From NCBI RefSeq assembly GCF_010093225.1, contig NZ_PDWM01000003.1, positions 1 to 64,000 on the forward strand: a DNA stretch of 64,000 nt, in the 5' to 3' direction. Positions 43,486 to 55,393 of this stretch are shown here, piece by piece (positions within the stretch are counted from its first letter, which is position 1; every line of letters starts with the position of its first letter). The position numbers and the translations under genes are program-made. Under the pieces are notes generated by a model, which was not told the origin of the DNA, made no database searches, and saw only the letters and a program-made list of their open reading frames with translations. The DNA comes from Pseudoxanthomonas koreensis (lineage in GTDB: Bacteria > Pseudomonadota > Gammaproteobacteria > Xanthomonadales > Xanthomonadaceae).

Positions 43486-44535
43486 CAAGGGCGTGGCGAA
43501 GACGGTGATCTCTTCGCGGTCGTGGTAGAGCTGTTTCGCGCGCACCTGCAGCGGGCGCCCGGCCTGCGCGGCGAACAGGTCCAGGCACAGCCGGGTCTCC
43601 TGCCAGCGCTTCTTCATCGGCAGCTTGAGGTTGAACACCGCGTGCCGGCACCAGCCTTCGCGGAACCACTGCGCCATGCGCGCGGCGACCTTGGCCGGCT
43701 GCTCCACCATGTCGCAGACCATCCAGTCCAGCGGCCGTGCCGGCTGCCAGTGGAAGCCGTCGGCGCGCAGGTGCTCGACCAGGCCGGTGTCGAGCACGTG
43801 CTGGCGCAGCGGGCCGTTGTCGACCGAGGTGACGCGCAGGTGCTGGCGGGTGAGCACCCAGGTCCAGCCGCCGGGCGCGGCGCCGAGGTCGGCGGCGGTC
43901 ATGCCCGGGCGCAGCAGGCGTTCGCGCTCGCCGGCGTCGAGCAGGACGAGGAAGGCTTCCTCCAGCTTCAGCGCCGAGCGCGAAGGTGCGTCGGGCAGCA
44001 GCTTCAGCCGCGGGATGCCCAGCGGCCACGGCGCGCTGTCGCGCGGATCGGCCAGCGCCAGCAGCGCGTGGTCGCCGGCGAGGAAGCACACGTGCAGGCG
44101 CGGCAGCCGCGGATCCTCCTTCGGCGAAAGGACGCCGGCCTTGCGCAGGGCCGGGCGCAGCGCGTTGCCGAAGCTGCGCGCCAGCGCCGACAGCGGCTTG
44201 CCCGCGTCCGAATCCGGATGCTCGACCCACAGGTCGCCGATGCGCAGGTCGCCGGGCAGTGCGGCGAGCAGCGGGGTGAGGCGGTCCTTCGGATCCAGTC
44301 CGCGCAGTTCGGCGAACAGGCGCAGCTTCTGCCGTGGGAACACCAGGTCGCGGAAGGGCAGGGCGCGGTCCAGTGCCCGTGCGTCGGCCTCGTCGCCAGT
44401 GACGAACAGTACGTAACCATCGTCGCGGCTGGCGCGTGCATAGCCGGCGATCCCGGCCATTGCCGCGCGCTCGCCCAGTTCGGCGGCCAGCTCCGGTTCG
44501 AAGCCCTGGCGGCAGTAGCCGAGCAGGCCGTTCAT
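43483..44535 (-). CDS. rlmM: RlmM, 23S rRNA C2498 ribose 2'-O-methyltransferase
   Basis: RlmM (350 residues) methylates the ribose of C2498 in 23S rRNA. It has an N-terminal THUMP-like domain (about 1-160, MNGLLGYCRQGFEPELA) and a Rossmann methyltransferase domain with AADLGAAPGGWTWVLTRQHL (SAM motif, about 205-222), DWMVCDMVEQPAKVAARMAQW (catalytic Asp region) and NLKLPMKKRW (catalytic Lys). The ATG at 44535 is the family start. The stop TAG comes from the right arm of REPIN R10. It follows the deaminase gene after 40 bases. Confidence 0.94.
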   Translation of the reverse strand: MNGLLGYCRQGFEPELAAELGERAAMAGIAGYARASRDDGYVLFVTGDEADARALDRALPFRDLVFPRQKLRLFAELRGLDPKDRLTPLLAALPGDLRIGDLWVEHPDSDAGKPLSALARSFGNALRPALRKAGVLSPKEDPRLPRLHVCFLAGDHALLALADPRDSAPWPLGIPRLKLLPDAPSRSALKLEEAFLVLLDAGERERLLRPGMTAADLGAAPGGWTWVLTRQHLRVTSVDNGPLRQHVLDTGLVEHLRADGFHWQPARPLDWMVCDMVEQPAKVAARMAQWFREGWCRHAVFNLKLPMKKRWQETRLCLDLFAAQAGRPLQVRAKQLYHDREEITVFATPL

Positions 44536-44575
44536 GCGTGTTCCCGGCGTCGCGCGCGGCACGCGTTGCCACGCA

Positions 44576-45136
44576 TCAGTAGTTCTCGCCGCCGCTTTCG
44601 CCGTAGGCGCGCAGCACCGCGCGCGCATCGGTGCGCAGGATGTCGCGGGCCACGGCGATACCGCGCTTCTCCAGTTCGCCGATCCAGTCCGCCGGCAGCG
44701 GGCCTTCGTCGAACTCGGTCAGTTCCATCACATCCTCGGCGCGGGCGCCGATCAGCAGGCGGTCGATGCCGGCCCAGATGGTGGCGCCGTAGCACTGGCA
44801 GCACGGTTGCGAGGAGGTGGCCAGGGTCACCGGCGCCAGCACGTCGTTCAGGCGCGGCGCCTGCAGCCGCTGCTGGGCGAGCATGTAGGCCATGTTCTCC
44901 GCATGCGCCAGCGAGGTGGTGTGCGGCACCACCCGGTTCACCCCGGCGGCGATCACCCGATGATCCGGGCCGAACACCACAGCGCCGAACGGCCCGCCGC
45001 TGCGCGCCTCGACATTGCGCCGCGACAGTTCGATCGCCAGCGCGACCTTGTCCTCGTCTGAGACGAAGGTCGCCGCCTGGTCGAACGCCTCGTGGATCCA
45101 GGCGGGCAGGGTGAGGTGGACCTGGGCGTAGAGCAT
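44576..45136 (-). CDS. Nucleoside or guanine deaminase, CDA superfamily
   Basis: This 186-residue protein has the cytidine/deoxycytidylate deaminase fold. Zinc ligands and the catalytic acid are in LAHAENMAYMLAQ (HAE) and SSQPCCQCYGAT (PCxxC, with a double Cys), while GGPFGAVVFGPDHRVIAAGVN is the substrate-side loop. The best match is the guanine-deaminase-like group of nucleoside deaminases. The ATG at 45136 is the only good start. It is 11 bases downstream of glnS; rlmM follows it on the same strand. Confidence 0.87.
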   Translation of the reverse strand: MLYAQVHLTLPAWIHEAFDQAATFVSDEDKVALAIELSRRNVEARSGGPFGAVVFGPDHRVIAAGVNRVVPHTTSLAHAENMAYMLAQQRLQAPRLNDVLAPVTLATSSQPCCQCYGATIWAGIDRLLIGARAEDVMELTEFDEGPLPADWIGELEKRGIAVARDILRTDARAVLRAYGESGGENY

Positions 45137-45147
45137 GGCCGCCGCGC

Positions 45148-46896
<1,749 letters not shown>

Positions 46897-46990
46897 GGAG
46901 CGGGGGAGTCGAAGGCCAAACCGGCAGTTTAGCCGAGCGGCCCCGGCGGCGGGCCGTCGGGCGTATGCTTCGGGCAGCCTGGAGAACGCC

Positions 46991-47251
46991 ATGCAGGTCG
47001 TCTACCGCGCCCACAACCTGATCGACGCCCATCTCGCCCGCCACGCGCTGGAGGATGCCGGCATCCCTGCCTTCGTCTTCGGCGAGAACCTGCTTGGCGG
47101 TGCCGGCGAACTGCCGCTGTTCGGCGTGCTGCGGGTCTGCGTGCCCGACCCCTGCGTACCCGACGCGGACGCGGCGTTGCAGGCGGCGGGCTTGGGTGGC
47201 GACGAACCCGACCCCATTCCTGATGGCGAACCCGGCCTGTTGCCGGCCTGA
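46991..47251 (+). CDS. DUF2007 family small protein
   Basis: This 86-residue protein matches the DUF2007 (putative signal-transducing) pattern: [35 protein letters not shown], followed by [23 protein letters not shown]. These proteins have a compact alpha/beta fold similar to the PII/ACT-like small domains; no function is established. The ATG is preceded by GGAGAA at 7 bases. It precedes msrA by 11 bases and may be co-transcribed with it. Confidence 0.8.
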   Translation: MQVVYRAHNLIDAHLARHALEDAGIPAFVFGENLLGGAGELPLFGVLRVCVPDPCVPDADAALQAAGLGGDEPDPIPDGEPGLLPA

Positions 47252-47262
47252 CGGAGCCCGCG

Positions 47263-47925
47263 ATGACCCCCGGATCCCTGCCCGGTCCGCCCGGAGTCGG
47301 CGCCTGGAAGCAGCGGCTGCCGCGCGACCAGGACCTGCTCCCGGGCCGCGAGCAGCCCTTGCCGCTGCACAACGCCCACCACGTGCACGGCCGCCCGCTG
47401 CGCGGCGATTTCCCCGGCATGGAAACGGTCGACCTCGGCCTGGGCTGCTTCTGGGGCGCCGAGCGCAGGTTCTGGCAGCTGCCGGGCGTGTTCACCACCG
47501 CCGTCGGCTACGCCGGCGGCGGCACGCCGAACCCGACCTACGAGGAAGTGTGCTCGGGCCGGACCGGCCACGCCGAGGTGGTGCGGGTGGTCTACGACCC
47601 CGCGCAGGTGGATTTCGCCACCGTGCTGAAGACCTTCTGGGAGAGCCACGACCCGACCCAGGGCATGCGCCAGGGCAACGACATCGGCAGCCAGTACCGC
47701 TCGGCCCTCTACTGCCACACCCCCGCCCAGCACGCGACCGCGCTGGCCAGCCGCGACGCCTACCAGGCATCGCTGCAGGCCTCCGGCTACCCGCCGGTCA
47801 CCACCGGAATCGCCTGGCCGCCGCCGCCGTTCTTCCACGCCGAGGACTACCACCAGCAGTACCTGTCGAAGAACCCGGCCGGCTACTGCGCCCTCCGCGG
47901 CACCGGCATCTCCTGCCCCTTGTAG
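47263..47925 (+). CDS. msrA: MsrA, peptide methionine-S-sulfoxide reductase
   Basis: MsrA (220 residues) reduces methionine-S-sulfoxide in proteins and uses a catalytic Cys in [13 protein letters not shown] (about residue 62). Resolving cysteines lie near the C-terminus ([14 protein letters not shown]). [18 protein letters not shown] and [21 protein letters not shown] are the other family signatures. The first 50 residues are a longer N-terminal extension than the E. coli enzyme has, as in many homologues. Its stop is the TAG of a solo REP arm, R11. Confidence 0.94.
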   Translation: MTPGSLPGPPGVGAWKQRLPRDQDLLPGREQPLPLHNAHHVHGRPLRGDFPGMETVDLGLGCFWGAERRFWQLPGVFTTAVGYAGGGTPNPTYEEVCSGRTGHAEVVRVVYDPAQVDFATVLKTFWESHDPTQGMRQGNDIGSQYRSALYCHTPAQHATALASRDAYQASLQASGYPPVTTGIAWPPPPFFHAEDYHQQYLSKNPAGYCALRGTGISCPL

Positions 47926-47951
47926 GAGCCCACTTCAGGGGGCGACCCGAC
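47923..47951 (+). repeat. Solo REP arm R11 after msrA
   Basis: A single arm of the main family (GTAGGAGCCCACTTCAGG..., followed by CGACCCGAC) begins at the stop codon of msrA. No right arm or inner repeat follows; the next 70 bases before tal are plain. It is the only single-arm copy in the window and probably lost its partner. Confidence 0.75.
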
Positions 47952-48020
47952 ACCGTCCGGTGACGCTGCGCCCTACGCGGCCCCCACCGGAGCCGGCGCT
48001 CTTGCGGCCCCCTTCCCGCG

Positions 48021-48998
48021 TCAGGCCAGCCGCTGCGCGATGTCCGCGCGCAGCGCGTCCAGGTCCCTGGCGAAGGCGGCGATGCCCTCCGCCAGCTTCT
48101 CGCTGGCCATCGCATCGGCAGCCAGGTCGGCGGCGAAGCGGGCCTCGTTCACCGGGACGATCACCCGCTCCTCGCGCGGCAGCGGCGCCAGCCGGCGCTC
48201 GACGTGGCCATCGGAAGCCTCCAACTGCTCCAGCAGCTCCGGCGAGATGGTCAAGCGGTCGCAGCCGGCCAGCGCCAGCACCTGCTCGACCGAGCGGAAC
48301 GAAGCCCCCATCACCACCGTGGCCGTGCCGCGTCGCTTGAACTCCGCGTAGACCCCGCGCACGAACACCACCCCCGGATCCTCGTCGATCGTGGCCGGCA
48401 CCTGGCCGCGGGACTTGTACCAGTCGAGGATGCGGCCGACGAAGGGCGAAATCAGGAACGCACCCGCCTCGGCGCAGGCGATCGCCTGGGTCGGGTTGAA
48501 GATCAGGGTCAGGTTGCAGTCGATGCCCTCGGCCTGCAGCTGGCGCGCGGCCTCCACGCCTTCCCAGGTGGCGGCAACCTTGATCAGGATCTTGTCGCGC
48601 GGGACGCCGCGCTCGGCATACATGGCCATGAACTTGCGCGCCTTGGCCACGGTGGCGGCGGTGTCGTGGGCCAGGTCGGCGTCGACCTCGGTGGAGACCC
48701 GGCCGGGGACCAGGCCGGCGAGCATCGCGCCTACGCCGACGGTGAGGCGGTCGGCGACTTCGTCCACGACGGACTTGTCCGCCACCGCCTGCGTGCGCGC
48801 CCAGGCCAGCTCGCGCTCGATCAACTCTGCGTACACCGGCAGGCCCAGCGCCTTCTTCACCAGGGTCGGGTTGGTGGTGCAGTCGACCGGGCGCAGGCGG
48901 ACGATCGCGTCGTAGTCACCGGTGTCGGCGACGACCACGGACAGTTCGCGCAGTTGCTGCAGGCGGGAAGGGAGGGCGTCGGAGGCGGTGGTGCTCAT
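48021..48998 (-). CDS. tal: Transaldolase
   Basis: Transaldolase (325 residues) moves a dihydroxyacetone unit between sugar phosphates in the non-oxidative pentose-phosphate pathway. The Schiff-base Lys is in [16 protein letters not shown] (about 135), and [36 protein letters not shown] and [20 protein letters not shown] are clear TalB-type landmarks. The ATG at 48998 ([19 protein letters not shown]) is the start. It diverges from pyk across a 222-base gap in which I see no strong promoter. Confidence 0.95.
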   Translation of the reverse strand: MSTTASDALPSRLQQLRELSVVVADTGDYDAIVRLRPVDCTTNPTLVKKALGLPVYAELIERELAWARTQAVADKSVVDEVADRLTVGVGAMLAGLVPGRVSTEVDADLAHDTAATVAKARKFMAMYAERGVPRDKILIKVAATWEGVEAARQLQAEGIDCNLTLIFNPTQAIACAEAGAFLISPFVGRILDWYKSRGQVPATIDEDPGVVFVRGVYAEFKRRGTATVVMGASFRSVEQVLALAGCDRLTISPELLEQLEASDGHVERRLAPLPREERVIVPVNEARFAADLAADAMASEKLAEGIAAFARDLDALRADIAQRLA

Positions 48999-49220
48999 GG
49001 GGTGCGCAGGTCTCGCGGGGCAGAGGGCTTTCCATCGTAGCCTGCACGGCCACCCGAAGCCCGCCTGGATGGGTGCAAGACCGTTGTCGTTGCAACCTTT
49101 CGCCGTCCGCCGGCGTACGTCCGCCGTGCCTTCCGGGTGCCGATGACAGCGCTGCCACCGGTGTCGGGATGTGATAGCTTCCGGTGTCTTTCCCGCCTCC
49201 TTCACACAGCCCATCCGCAC

Positions 49221-50687
49221 ATGAGCGAACGCCAGCGCCGCACCAAGATCCTCGCCACCCTCGGACCGGCGACCGATGCGCCCGGCGTGCTGGAGGCGCT
49301 GTTCCGCGCTGGGGTCAATGTCGTCCGCCTGAATTTCTCGCACGGCGACCCGTCCGGCCAGGCCAAGCGTGCCGCCGACGTGCGCGCCGCCGCGCAGCGG
49401 GTCGGCGTGGAGATCGGCATCCTCGCCGACCTGCCGGGGCCGAAGATCCGCATCGAGCGCTTCGCCGGCGGCAAGGTCACGCTCAAGGCCGGAGAGCGCT
49501 TCGACCTGGTTGCCTCGCCCGACGCACCTCCGGGCGACGCCACCCAGGTCGGGGTCAGCTACCTGGGCCTGCCTGGCGACGTGAAGCCCGGCGACGTGCT
49601 CCTGCTCGACGACGGCCTGATGCAGCTGCAGGTGGTCGAGGTGCAGGGCGAGCGCATCGTCAACACCGTGCTCAACGACGGTGTGCTGTCCGACCGCAAG
49701 GGCCTGAACAAGCAGGGCGGCGGCCTGTCGCTGGGCGCGCTGACCGAGCGCGACAAGGAGCTGATCGGGATCGTGGCCAAGATCGGCGTGGACTTCATCG
49801 CCGTATCGTTCTGCCGCAACGCGCAGGACATGCACGACGCCCGCGCCGTCGCCCGCGAGCATGGCTGCGACGCGGCACTGGTGTCGAAGATCGAGCGCAC
49901 CGAGGCGATCGAGAACCTGGCCGAGATCGTCGAGGCTTCCGACGTGGTGATGGTCGCCCGCGGCGACCTGGGCGTGGAGATCGGCGATGCCGAGCTGCCG
50001 GGCCTGCAGAAGAAGATCATCCGCGAGTCGCTGCGGCAGAACAAAGTGGTGATCACCGCCACCCAGATGCTGCAGTCCATGGTCGAAAGCCCGATCCCGA
50101 CCCGCGCCGAGGTGCTGGACGTGGCCAACTCGGTGATCGACGGCACCGACGCGGTGATGCTCTCGGCCGAGACCGCCGCTGGCGCGTATCCGGTCAAGGC
50201 GGTGGAGGCGATGGCCCGCATCTGCCTGGGCGCCGAGCGCCAGTTCCAGACCGAGACCGACTTCGGCAAGGCCCAGCGTGGGCTGGAGCGCGCCGACCAG
50301 GCCATCGCCATGGCCACCATGTTCCTGTCCGAACACGTGGGCGTGCGCGCGATCGTGGCCATGACCGAATCCGGCGGCACCGCGCGCTACCTGTCGCGTT
50401 TCCGTTCCAGCGCGCCGATCTACGCGATCACCCGCCACGACGGCGCGCGCCGGCGCATGGCGCTGATGCGCGACGTGTTCCCGATCAACTTCGACAGCCG
50501 CGGCCTGACTCCGCGCGAGGCCGCGCGCGGCAGCATCCGCCTGCTGGTCGATGCGAACCTGCTGCAGGCCGGCGACCGCGTCGTCTTCACCAGCGGCGAA
50601 CACATGGAACCCCACGGCGCGACCAACACCTTGCGCCTGCTCGAAGTCGGCCAGGACGGCCGCGCCAGCGGCCTGGGCGACCTCTGA
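49221..50687 (+). CDS. pyk: Pyruvate kinase
   Basis: Pyruvate kinase (488 residues) makes pyruvate and ATP from phosphoenolpyruvate. The N-terminal barrel starts [22 protein letters not shown]; substrate and metal sites are [28 protein letters not shown] and TATQMLQSM. The C-terminal domain (about 350-488) is complete. The ATG at 49221 matches the family start; an open frame from 49137 is unsupported. The fba gene follows on the same strand after about 100 bases, the xanthomonad order of glycolytic genes. Confidence 0.95.
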   Translation: MSERQRRTKILATLGPATDAPGVLEALFRAGVNVVRLNFSHGDPSGQAKRAADVRAAAQRVGVEIGILADLPGPKIRIERFAGGKVTLKAGERFDLVASPDAPPGDATQVGVSYLGLPGDVKPGDVLLLDDGLMQLQVVEVQGERIVNTVLNDGVLSDRKGLNKQGGGLSLGALTERDKELIGIVAKIGVDFIAVSFCRNAQDMHDARAVAREHGCDAALVSKIERTEAIENLAEIVEASDVVMVARGDLGVEIGDAELPGLQKKIIRESLRQNKVVITATQMLQSMVESPIPTRAEVLDVANSVIDGTDAVMLSAETAAGAYPVKAVEAMARICLGAERQFQTETDFGKAQRGLERADQAIAMATMFLSEHVGVRAIVAMTESGGTARYLSRFRSSAPIYAITRHDGARRRMALMRDVFPINFDSRGLTPREAARGSIRLLVDANLLQAGDRVVFTSGEHMEPHGATNTLRLLEVGQDGRASGLGDL

Positions 50688-50748
50688 CGCTCCGCGCCGG
50701 GGATCCCTGCGCGGCCCCGGGCCAAGGGAGCGAGTTCACCCGGCGGCT

Positions 50749-50754
50749 TATAAT
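50749..50754 (+). promoter_or_regulatory. Putative -10 box of the fba promoter
   Basis: A perfect TATAAT (in GGCTTATAATCTGCGG) lies 34 bases before the fba start. No good -35 hexamer is visible at 17 bases, so the promoter may depend on an activator or an extended -10 region. Confidence 0.5.
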
Positions 50755-50788
50755 CTGCGGCCCCCACCGCTGCGCCGCAGGTCCCCCC

Positions 50789-51799
50789 ATGAGCATCGAA
50801 CAGCTTGCCGAGACCGCCCTGGCGATGGTCGCCCCCGGCAAGGGCGTGATCGCCATCGACGAGTCCACCGCCACGATCGGCAAGCGCTTTGCCGCCGTGG
50901 GCATCGAGAACAGCGAAGAGAACCGCCGCGCCTACCGCGAGTTGCTGCTGACCGCGCCGAAGCTGTCCGCGCACATCTCCGGCGCGATCCTGTACGACGA
51001 GACCCTGCGCCAGTCGACGAAGGACGGGGTGCCGTTCGCGAAGTACCTGGCCGACAACGGCATCCTCCCGGGCATCAAGGTCGACCGTGGCACCGTGCCG
51101 CTGGCCGGTTTCCCCGGCGAGCTGGTCACCGAGGGCCTGGACGGCCTGCGCGGCCGCCTGGAGGAGTACTACCGGCTGGGCGCGCGCTTCGCCAAGTGGC
51201 GCGCGGTGATCAACATCGGCGAGGACATCCCCACCGGCACCTGCATCGAGGCCAACAGCCACGCGCTGGCGCGCTATGCCGCGCTGTGCCAGGAGCAGGG
51301 GCTGGTACCGATGGTCGAGCCGGAGGTGCTGATGGACGGCGAGCACGACATCGAGACCTGCTACGAGGTCACCGAAGCGGTGCTGCGCTCGCTGTTCGGC
51401 GCGCTGTACGAGCAGAACGTGCTGCTGGAGGGCACGATTCTGAAGGCCTCGATGGTGGTCTCCGGCAAGGGCTGCGAGGAGCAGGCCGACGTGCAGGAGG
51501 TGGCCGAGTCCACCCTGATGTGCCTGAAGAGCACGGTCCCGGCGATCCTGCCCGGCATCGTCTTCCTCTCCGGCGGCCAGGACGACGAGCACGCCACCGC
51601 GCACCTGGACGCGATGAATCGCCTGGGCCCGAACCCGTGGCCGCTGAGCTTCTCCTACGGCCGGGCGATGCAGCAGGCCGCGCTGGCGCTGTGGGCGAAG
51701 GACACGACCGCCAACTTCGCCAAGGCCCAGCAGACCGTCCTCGCCCGCGCCCGCGACAACGGCCAGGCCGCGCTGGGGCAGTGGAAGGGGCCGGGCTGA
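50789..51799 (+). CDS. fbaB: Class I fructose-bisphosphate aldolase
   Basis: This 336-residue enzyme splits fructose 1,6-bisphosphate via a Schiff base. The Lys nucleophile is in GTILKASMVVSG (about 225-236). Other signatures are GKGVIAIDESTATIGKRFAAVGIENS at the N-terminus and FLSGGQDDEHATAHLDAMN, typical of the class I type found in animals and a minority of bacteria, xanthomonads included. It needs no metal, unlike the more usual class II enzyme. It lies downstream of pyk, 101 bases away, with its own TATAAT. REPIN R12 starts 20 bases after the stop. Confidence 0.94.
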   Translation: MSIEQLAETALAMVAPGKGVIAIDESTATIGKRFAAVGIENSEENRRAYRELLLTAPKLSAHISGAILYDETLRQSTKDGVPFAKYLADNGILPGIKVDRGTVPLAGFPGELVTEGLDGLRGRLEEYYRLGARFAKWRAVINIGEDIPTGTCIEANSHALARYAALCQEQGLVPMVEPEVLMDGEHDIETCYEVTEAVLRSLFGALYEQNVLLEGTILKASMVVSGKGCEEQADVQEVAESTLMCLKSTVPAILPGIVFLSGGQDDEHATAHLDAMNRLGPNPWPLSFSYGRAMQQAALALWAKDTTANFAKAQQTVLARARDNGQAALGQWKGPG

Positions 51800-51819
51800 A
51801 CCGGCAGCCCTTCACCGTG

Positions 51820-51948
51820 TAGGAGCCCACTTCAGGGGGCGACCCGACGAGGCTGGAAGGCGTTGCGGTCAACCGCAGCCTCGGGGAGGTCGCGTTCAAG
51901 CGCCGCTGTGTCCAGCCTCGTCGGGTCGCCCCCTGAAGTGGGCTCCTA
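51820..51948. repeat. REPIN R12, extended perfect palindrome after fba
   Basis: The outer 38 bases of both ends (51820-51857 and 51911-51948) are perfect complements: the arm plus GACGAGGCTGGA on the left, matched by TCCAGCCTCGTC on the right. In other copies these flanks do not pair as fully. The centre has GGTCAACCGC and GTCGCGTTCAAGC, a partial inner repeat. It lies between fba and the convergent tonB. Confidence 0.92.
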
Positions 51949-51960
51949 CAGGGAGCGGCG

Positions 51961-52847
51961 TCACTCCGTCCGCATCGTCCCCGCGGGCACGAACACCCAG
52001 GTGCGGGTCACGTGCAGGATGTCGACGTTGTCCTTCGTCTCCGGCAACGGCGGGAACGGTTCGGCCAGGCCGACCATCCGCAGCACGCCCTCGTCGAGCA
52101 GCGGCGTGCCGCTCGAACGCAGGATCCGCGTGCTTTCGACCGTCCCGTCGCGGCGCACGCCCACGCTGACCACCACCTGCCCGCCGAGCCGCCGCCGCCG
52201 CGCTTCGTCCGGGTAGTTGAGGTTGCCGATCCGCTCGGCGCGGTCCACCCACGCCCGCAGGTAGTTCGCGTACGCGTACTCGCGCGTGCTCGCCGACACG
52301 AACTTGCGCGTCGGCCGCTTCGCGTACAGCTCCGAGCGCAGGTACACCTCCGCCGCCAGCCGCGCCATCTCCGCGTCGCGCGCCGCCCGTGCCGCGCTCA
52401 CCGGCGGCAGCGGCGACTCCAGCGGCTCGCGCGGCTGCGCCGCCACCACCGCCTCCTCGCCGCGCCGGCTGGCCACCACCCGCGCCTGCGGTGGTGGCGC
52501 CTGCACGGCGGGGTTCTGCTTCTGCGGCAGCGGCGCCTGGCCGGGTTCGGCCAGCGGGATCGCCCCGGCCTGCAGGTCGCGCGGTCGCTGCGCCTTGTCG
52601 TGCTCGCCACCGCCGCGGTTGTTGGCCTGGGCGAGGAAATCGGCCTGCTCCGGGCTCAACTCGGTCTGCGTGCGGCTGAAGATCACGTCCAGGGTCGGCA
52701 CCAGCGGGGCCTCGCCCTTGAAGGCGAAGCCCAGCCCCAGGATCAGGATCCCGTGCACCAGCAGCGACAGCACCACGGTGGCGTTGAGCCGCTGGCGCGG
52801 GCCGATGGGCGCGGGGCGGGGCGGTGCAGCGGCGGCCGCGGTGGCGC

Positions 52848-52851
<4 letters not shown>
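51961..52851 (-). CDS. TonB-family energy transducer
   Basis: This 296-residue protein has one N-terminal membrane helix (about 24-45, LNATVVLSLLVHGILILGLGF), a Pro/Ala/Gln-rich periplasmic spacer (about 60-150, with QAPLPQKQNPAVQAPPPQ) and a TonB-type C-terminal domain (about 200-296) with NLNYPDEARRRRLGGQVVVSVGVRRDGTV. It would couple the proton gradient to outer-membrane transport together with ExbB and ExbD, which are not in the window. Its ATG overlaps the gshB TGA (ATGA), so it is translationally coupled to gshB. This pairing recurs in xanthomonads. Confidence 0.87.
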
Positions 52852-53819
<968 letters not shown>

Positions 53820-53959
53820 ATGCGTAAACGGCAAGGGGGACCGGGGATGTTAGCCGATCGTGCCGGCGCCGCCCCGGCCGCCGGGAATGCGACCGGGACC
53901 ACAAAATGGGACGCTGTTCGCATCTCCCCGTTCAGGCTGGCCCGCCGGCGCGTTCGGGC

Positions 53960-53988
53960 TTGACAGCCCTTGGCCGTGCTGGGATATA
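53960..53988 (+). promoter_or_regulatory. Promoter of the pilGHIJ-chpA operon
   Basis: A consensus -35 TTGACA (53960-53965) is followed after 17 bases by GATATA (53983-53988), a fair -10 box, 55 bases before the pilG start. It is the best-formed sigma-70 promoter I see in the window. Confidence 0.6.
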
Positions 53989-54001
53989 GACATCTCTCGC
54001 A

Positions 54002-54022
54002 GTGGCGCCGCAGAAGCGCCAC
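54002..54022 (+). other. Hairpin in the pilG leader
   Basis: GTGGCGC (54002) and GCGCCAC (54016-54022) form a perfect seven-base stem with a 7-base loop in the 5' leader between promoter and pilG start. It could protect the transcript or affect initiation. There is no sign of a metabolite-binding riboswitch. Confidence 0.4.
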
Positions 54023-54042
54023 GCGCATGGGGAATTAGGGTA

Positions 54043-54444
54043 ATGACTGACAACACGGCCCCGACCGGGGCATTGGGCGGCTTGCGGGTCATGGTTATCG
54101 ATGACTCCAAGACGATCCGGCGTACGGCCGAGACGCTCCTGAAGCGCGAAGGCTGCGAAGTGGTCACCGCCAGCGACGGCTTCGAGGCCCTGGCCAAGAT
54201 CGCCGACCAGCAGCCGCAGATCATCTTCGTCGACATCATGATGCCGCGCCTGGACGGCTACCAGACCTGCGCGCTCATCAAGGGCAACCAGAAATTCAAG
54301 TCCACGCCGGTGATCATGCTGTCCTCGAAGGACGGCCTGTTCGACAAGGCGCGCGGCCGCATCGTCGGCTCCGAGCAGTACCTCACCAAACCATTCACCC
54401 GCGAAGAACTGCTGGGCGCCATCCGCACGTACGTCAACGCCTGA
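54043..54444 (+). CDS. pilG: PilG, response regulator of type IV pilus chemosensing
   Basis: PilG (133 residues) is a single CheY-like receiver that controls pilus extension. The phosphoacceptor is Asp63 in FVDIMMPRLDGYQT, with the acidic pocket in MVIDDSKTIRR and the Lys switch in YLTKPFTREEL. It has no output domain. The chosen ATG at 54043 gives MTDNTAPTGALGGLRVMVIDD, and an open frame upstream is not supported. The operon continues pilH (19 bases), pilI, pilJ and chpA, the usual Pil-Chp order. Confidence 0.94.
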   Translation: MTDNTAPTGALGGLRVMVIDDSKTIRRTAETLLKREGCEVVTASDGFEALAKIADQQPQIIFVDIMMPRLDGYQTCALIKGNQKFKSTPVIMLSSKDGLFDKARGRIVGSEQYLTKPFTREELLGAIRTYVNA

Positions 54445-54463
54445 CCGGGGGGCAGGCAACAAC

Positions 54464-54826
54464 ATGGCTCGAATCCTGCTGATCGAAGACTCGCCGACCG
54501 ACCGCGCGGTCTTCACCCAGTGGCTGGAACGGGGTGGCCACCAGGTCATCCTCGCCACCAATGCCGAGGACGGCATCGACATCGCCCGCAAGCAACTGCC
54601 GGACCTGGTCCTGATGGACGTGGTCCTGCCCGGCATGAGCGGCTTCCAGGCCACGCGCGCGCTGAGCCGCGACGCGGCCACGAGCAAGATCCCGGTGCTG
54701 ATCGTCAGCACCAAGAGCATGGAGACCGACCGCGCCTGGGGCATGCGCCAGGGGGCGGTCGACTACGTGGTCAAGCCGCCGCGCGAGGAGGACCTCCTCG
54801 AGCGCATCAACCAGCTGGTCGCCTGA
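54464..54826 (+). CDS. pilH: PilH, second response regulator of the Pil-Chp system
   Basis: PilH (120 residues) is a stand-alone receiver, with the acid pocket in RILLIEDSPTDRAVF, the phosphoacceptor Asp in LVLMDVVLPGMSGFQ (about 52) and the Lys in DYVVKPPREEDLLE. It opposes PilG in pilus retraction control. Its stop is 1 base before the pilI start, indicating tight coupling. Confidence 0.93.
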   Translation: MARILLIEDSPTDRAVFTQWLERGGHQVILATNAEDGIDIARKQLPDLVLMDVVLPGMSGFQATRALSRDAATSKIPVLIVSTKSMETDRAWGMRQGAVDYVVKPPREEDLLERINQLVA

Positions 54827-54827
54827 C

Positions 54828-55358
54828 ATGCGCACTCCCTTCGACATCCTTTCCGACTACGAGCAGCGCAGCCTGGCCCACGCGGTCCAGCTGCCGGCCC
54901 GCGAACTGGGTCCGGAGACCTGGCGCGGCGTCGGCTACCGCATCGGCGAGCGCCGCCTGGTCTCGCAGTTCGGCGAGGTGGTCGAAATCCTGTCGATGCC
55001 GCCGGTCACGCCCGTGCCCGGCGCGCAGCCCTGGCTGCTGGGCATCGGCAACCTGCGCGGCAACCTGTTCCCGGTGATCGACCTGAAGCTGTTCCTCGAG
55101 GGCGAACGCACCGTGCTGCACGAAGGCCAGCGCGTGCTGGTGATGCGCCAGCAGGGCGGCGACGTCGCCCTGACCATCGACGAACTCTACGGCCAGCGCA
55201 GCTTCGGCGAGGAGCTGGCGGTCGACCCGGCGCCGCTGGCGCAGGGGCGCTACGCCCACTTCGTCGACCGCGCGTACCACAGCGACGGTGCCGACTGGGG
55301 CGTGTTCTCCCTGTCGCGCCTGGCCCGCACTCCCGAATTCCGCCAAGCGGCCGCCTGA
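54828..55358 (+). CDS. pilI: PilI, CheW-like adaptor
   Basis: PilI (176 residues) is a CheW-like scaffold linking the receptor PilJ to the kinase ChpA. The CheW fold is visible in GVGYRIGERRLVSQFGEVVEIL, GIGNLRGNLFPVIDLKLFLEG and RYAHFVDRAYHSDG. It follows pilH by 1 base and precedes pilJ by 35 bases. Confidence 0.92.
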   Translation: MRTPFDILSDYEQRSLAHAVQLPARELGPETWRGVGYRIGERRLVSQFGEVVEILSMPPVTPVPGAQPWLLGIGNLRGNLFPVIDLKLFLEGERTVLHEGQRVLVMRQQGGDVALTIDELYGQRSFGEELAVDPAPLAQGRYAHFVDRAYHSDGADWGVFSLSRLARTPEFRQAAA

Positions 55359-55393
55359 ACGGCCGCCCGCATTCGCACTGAGGTTCACAACGC

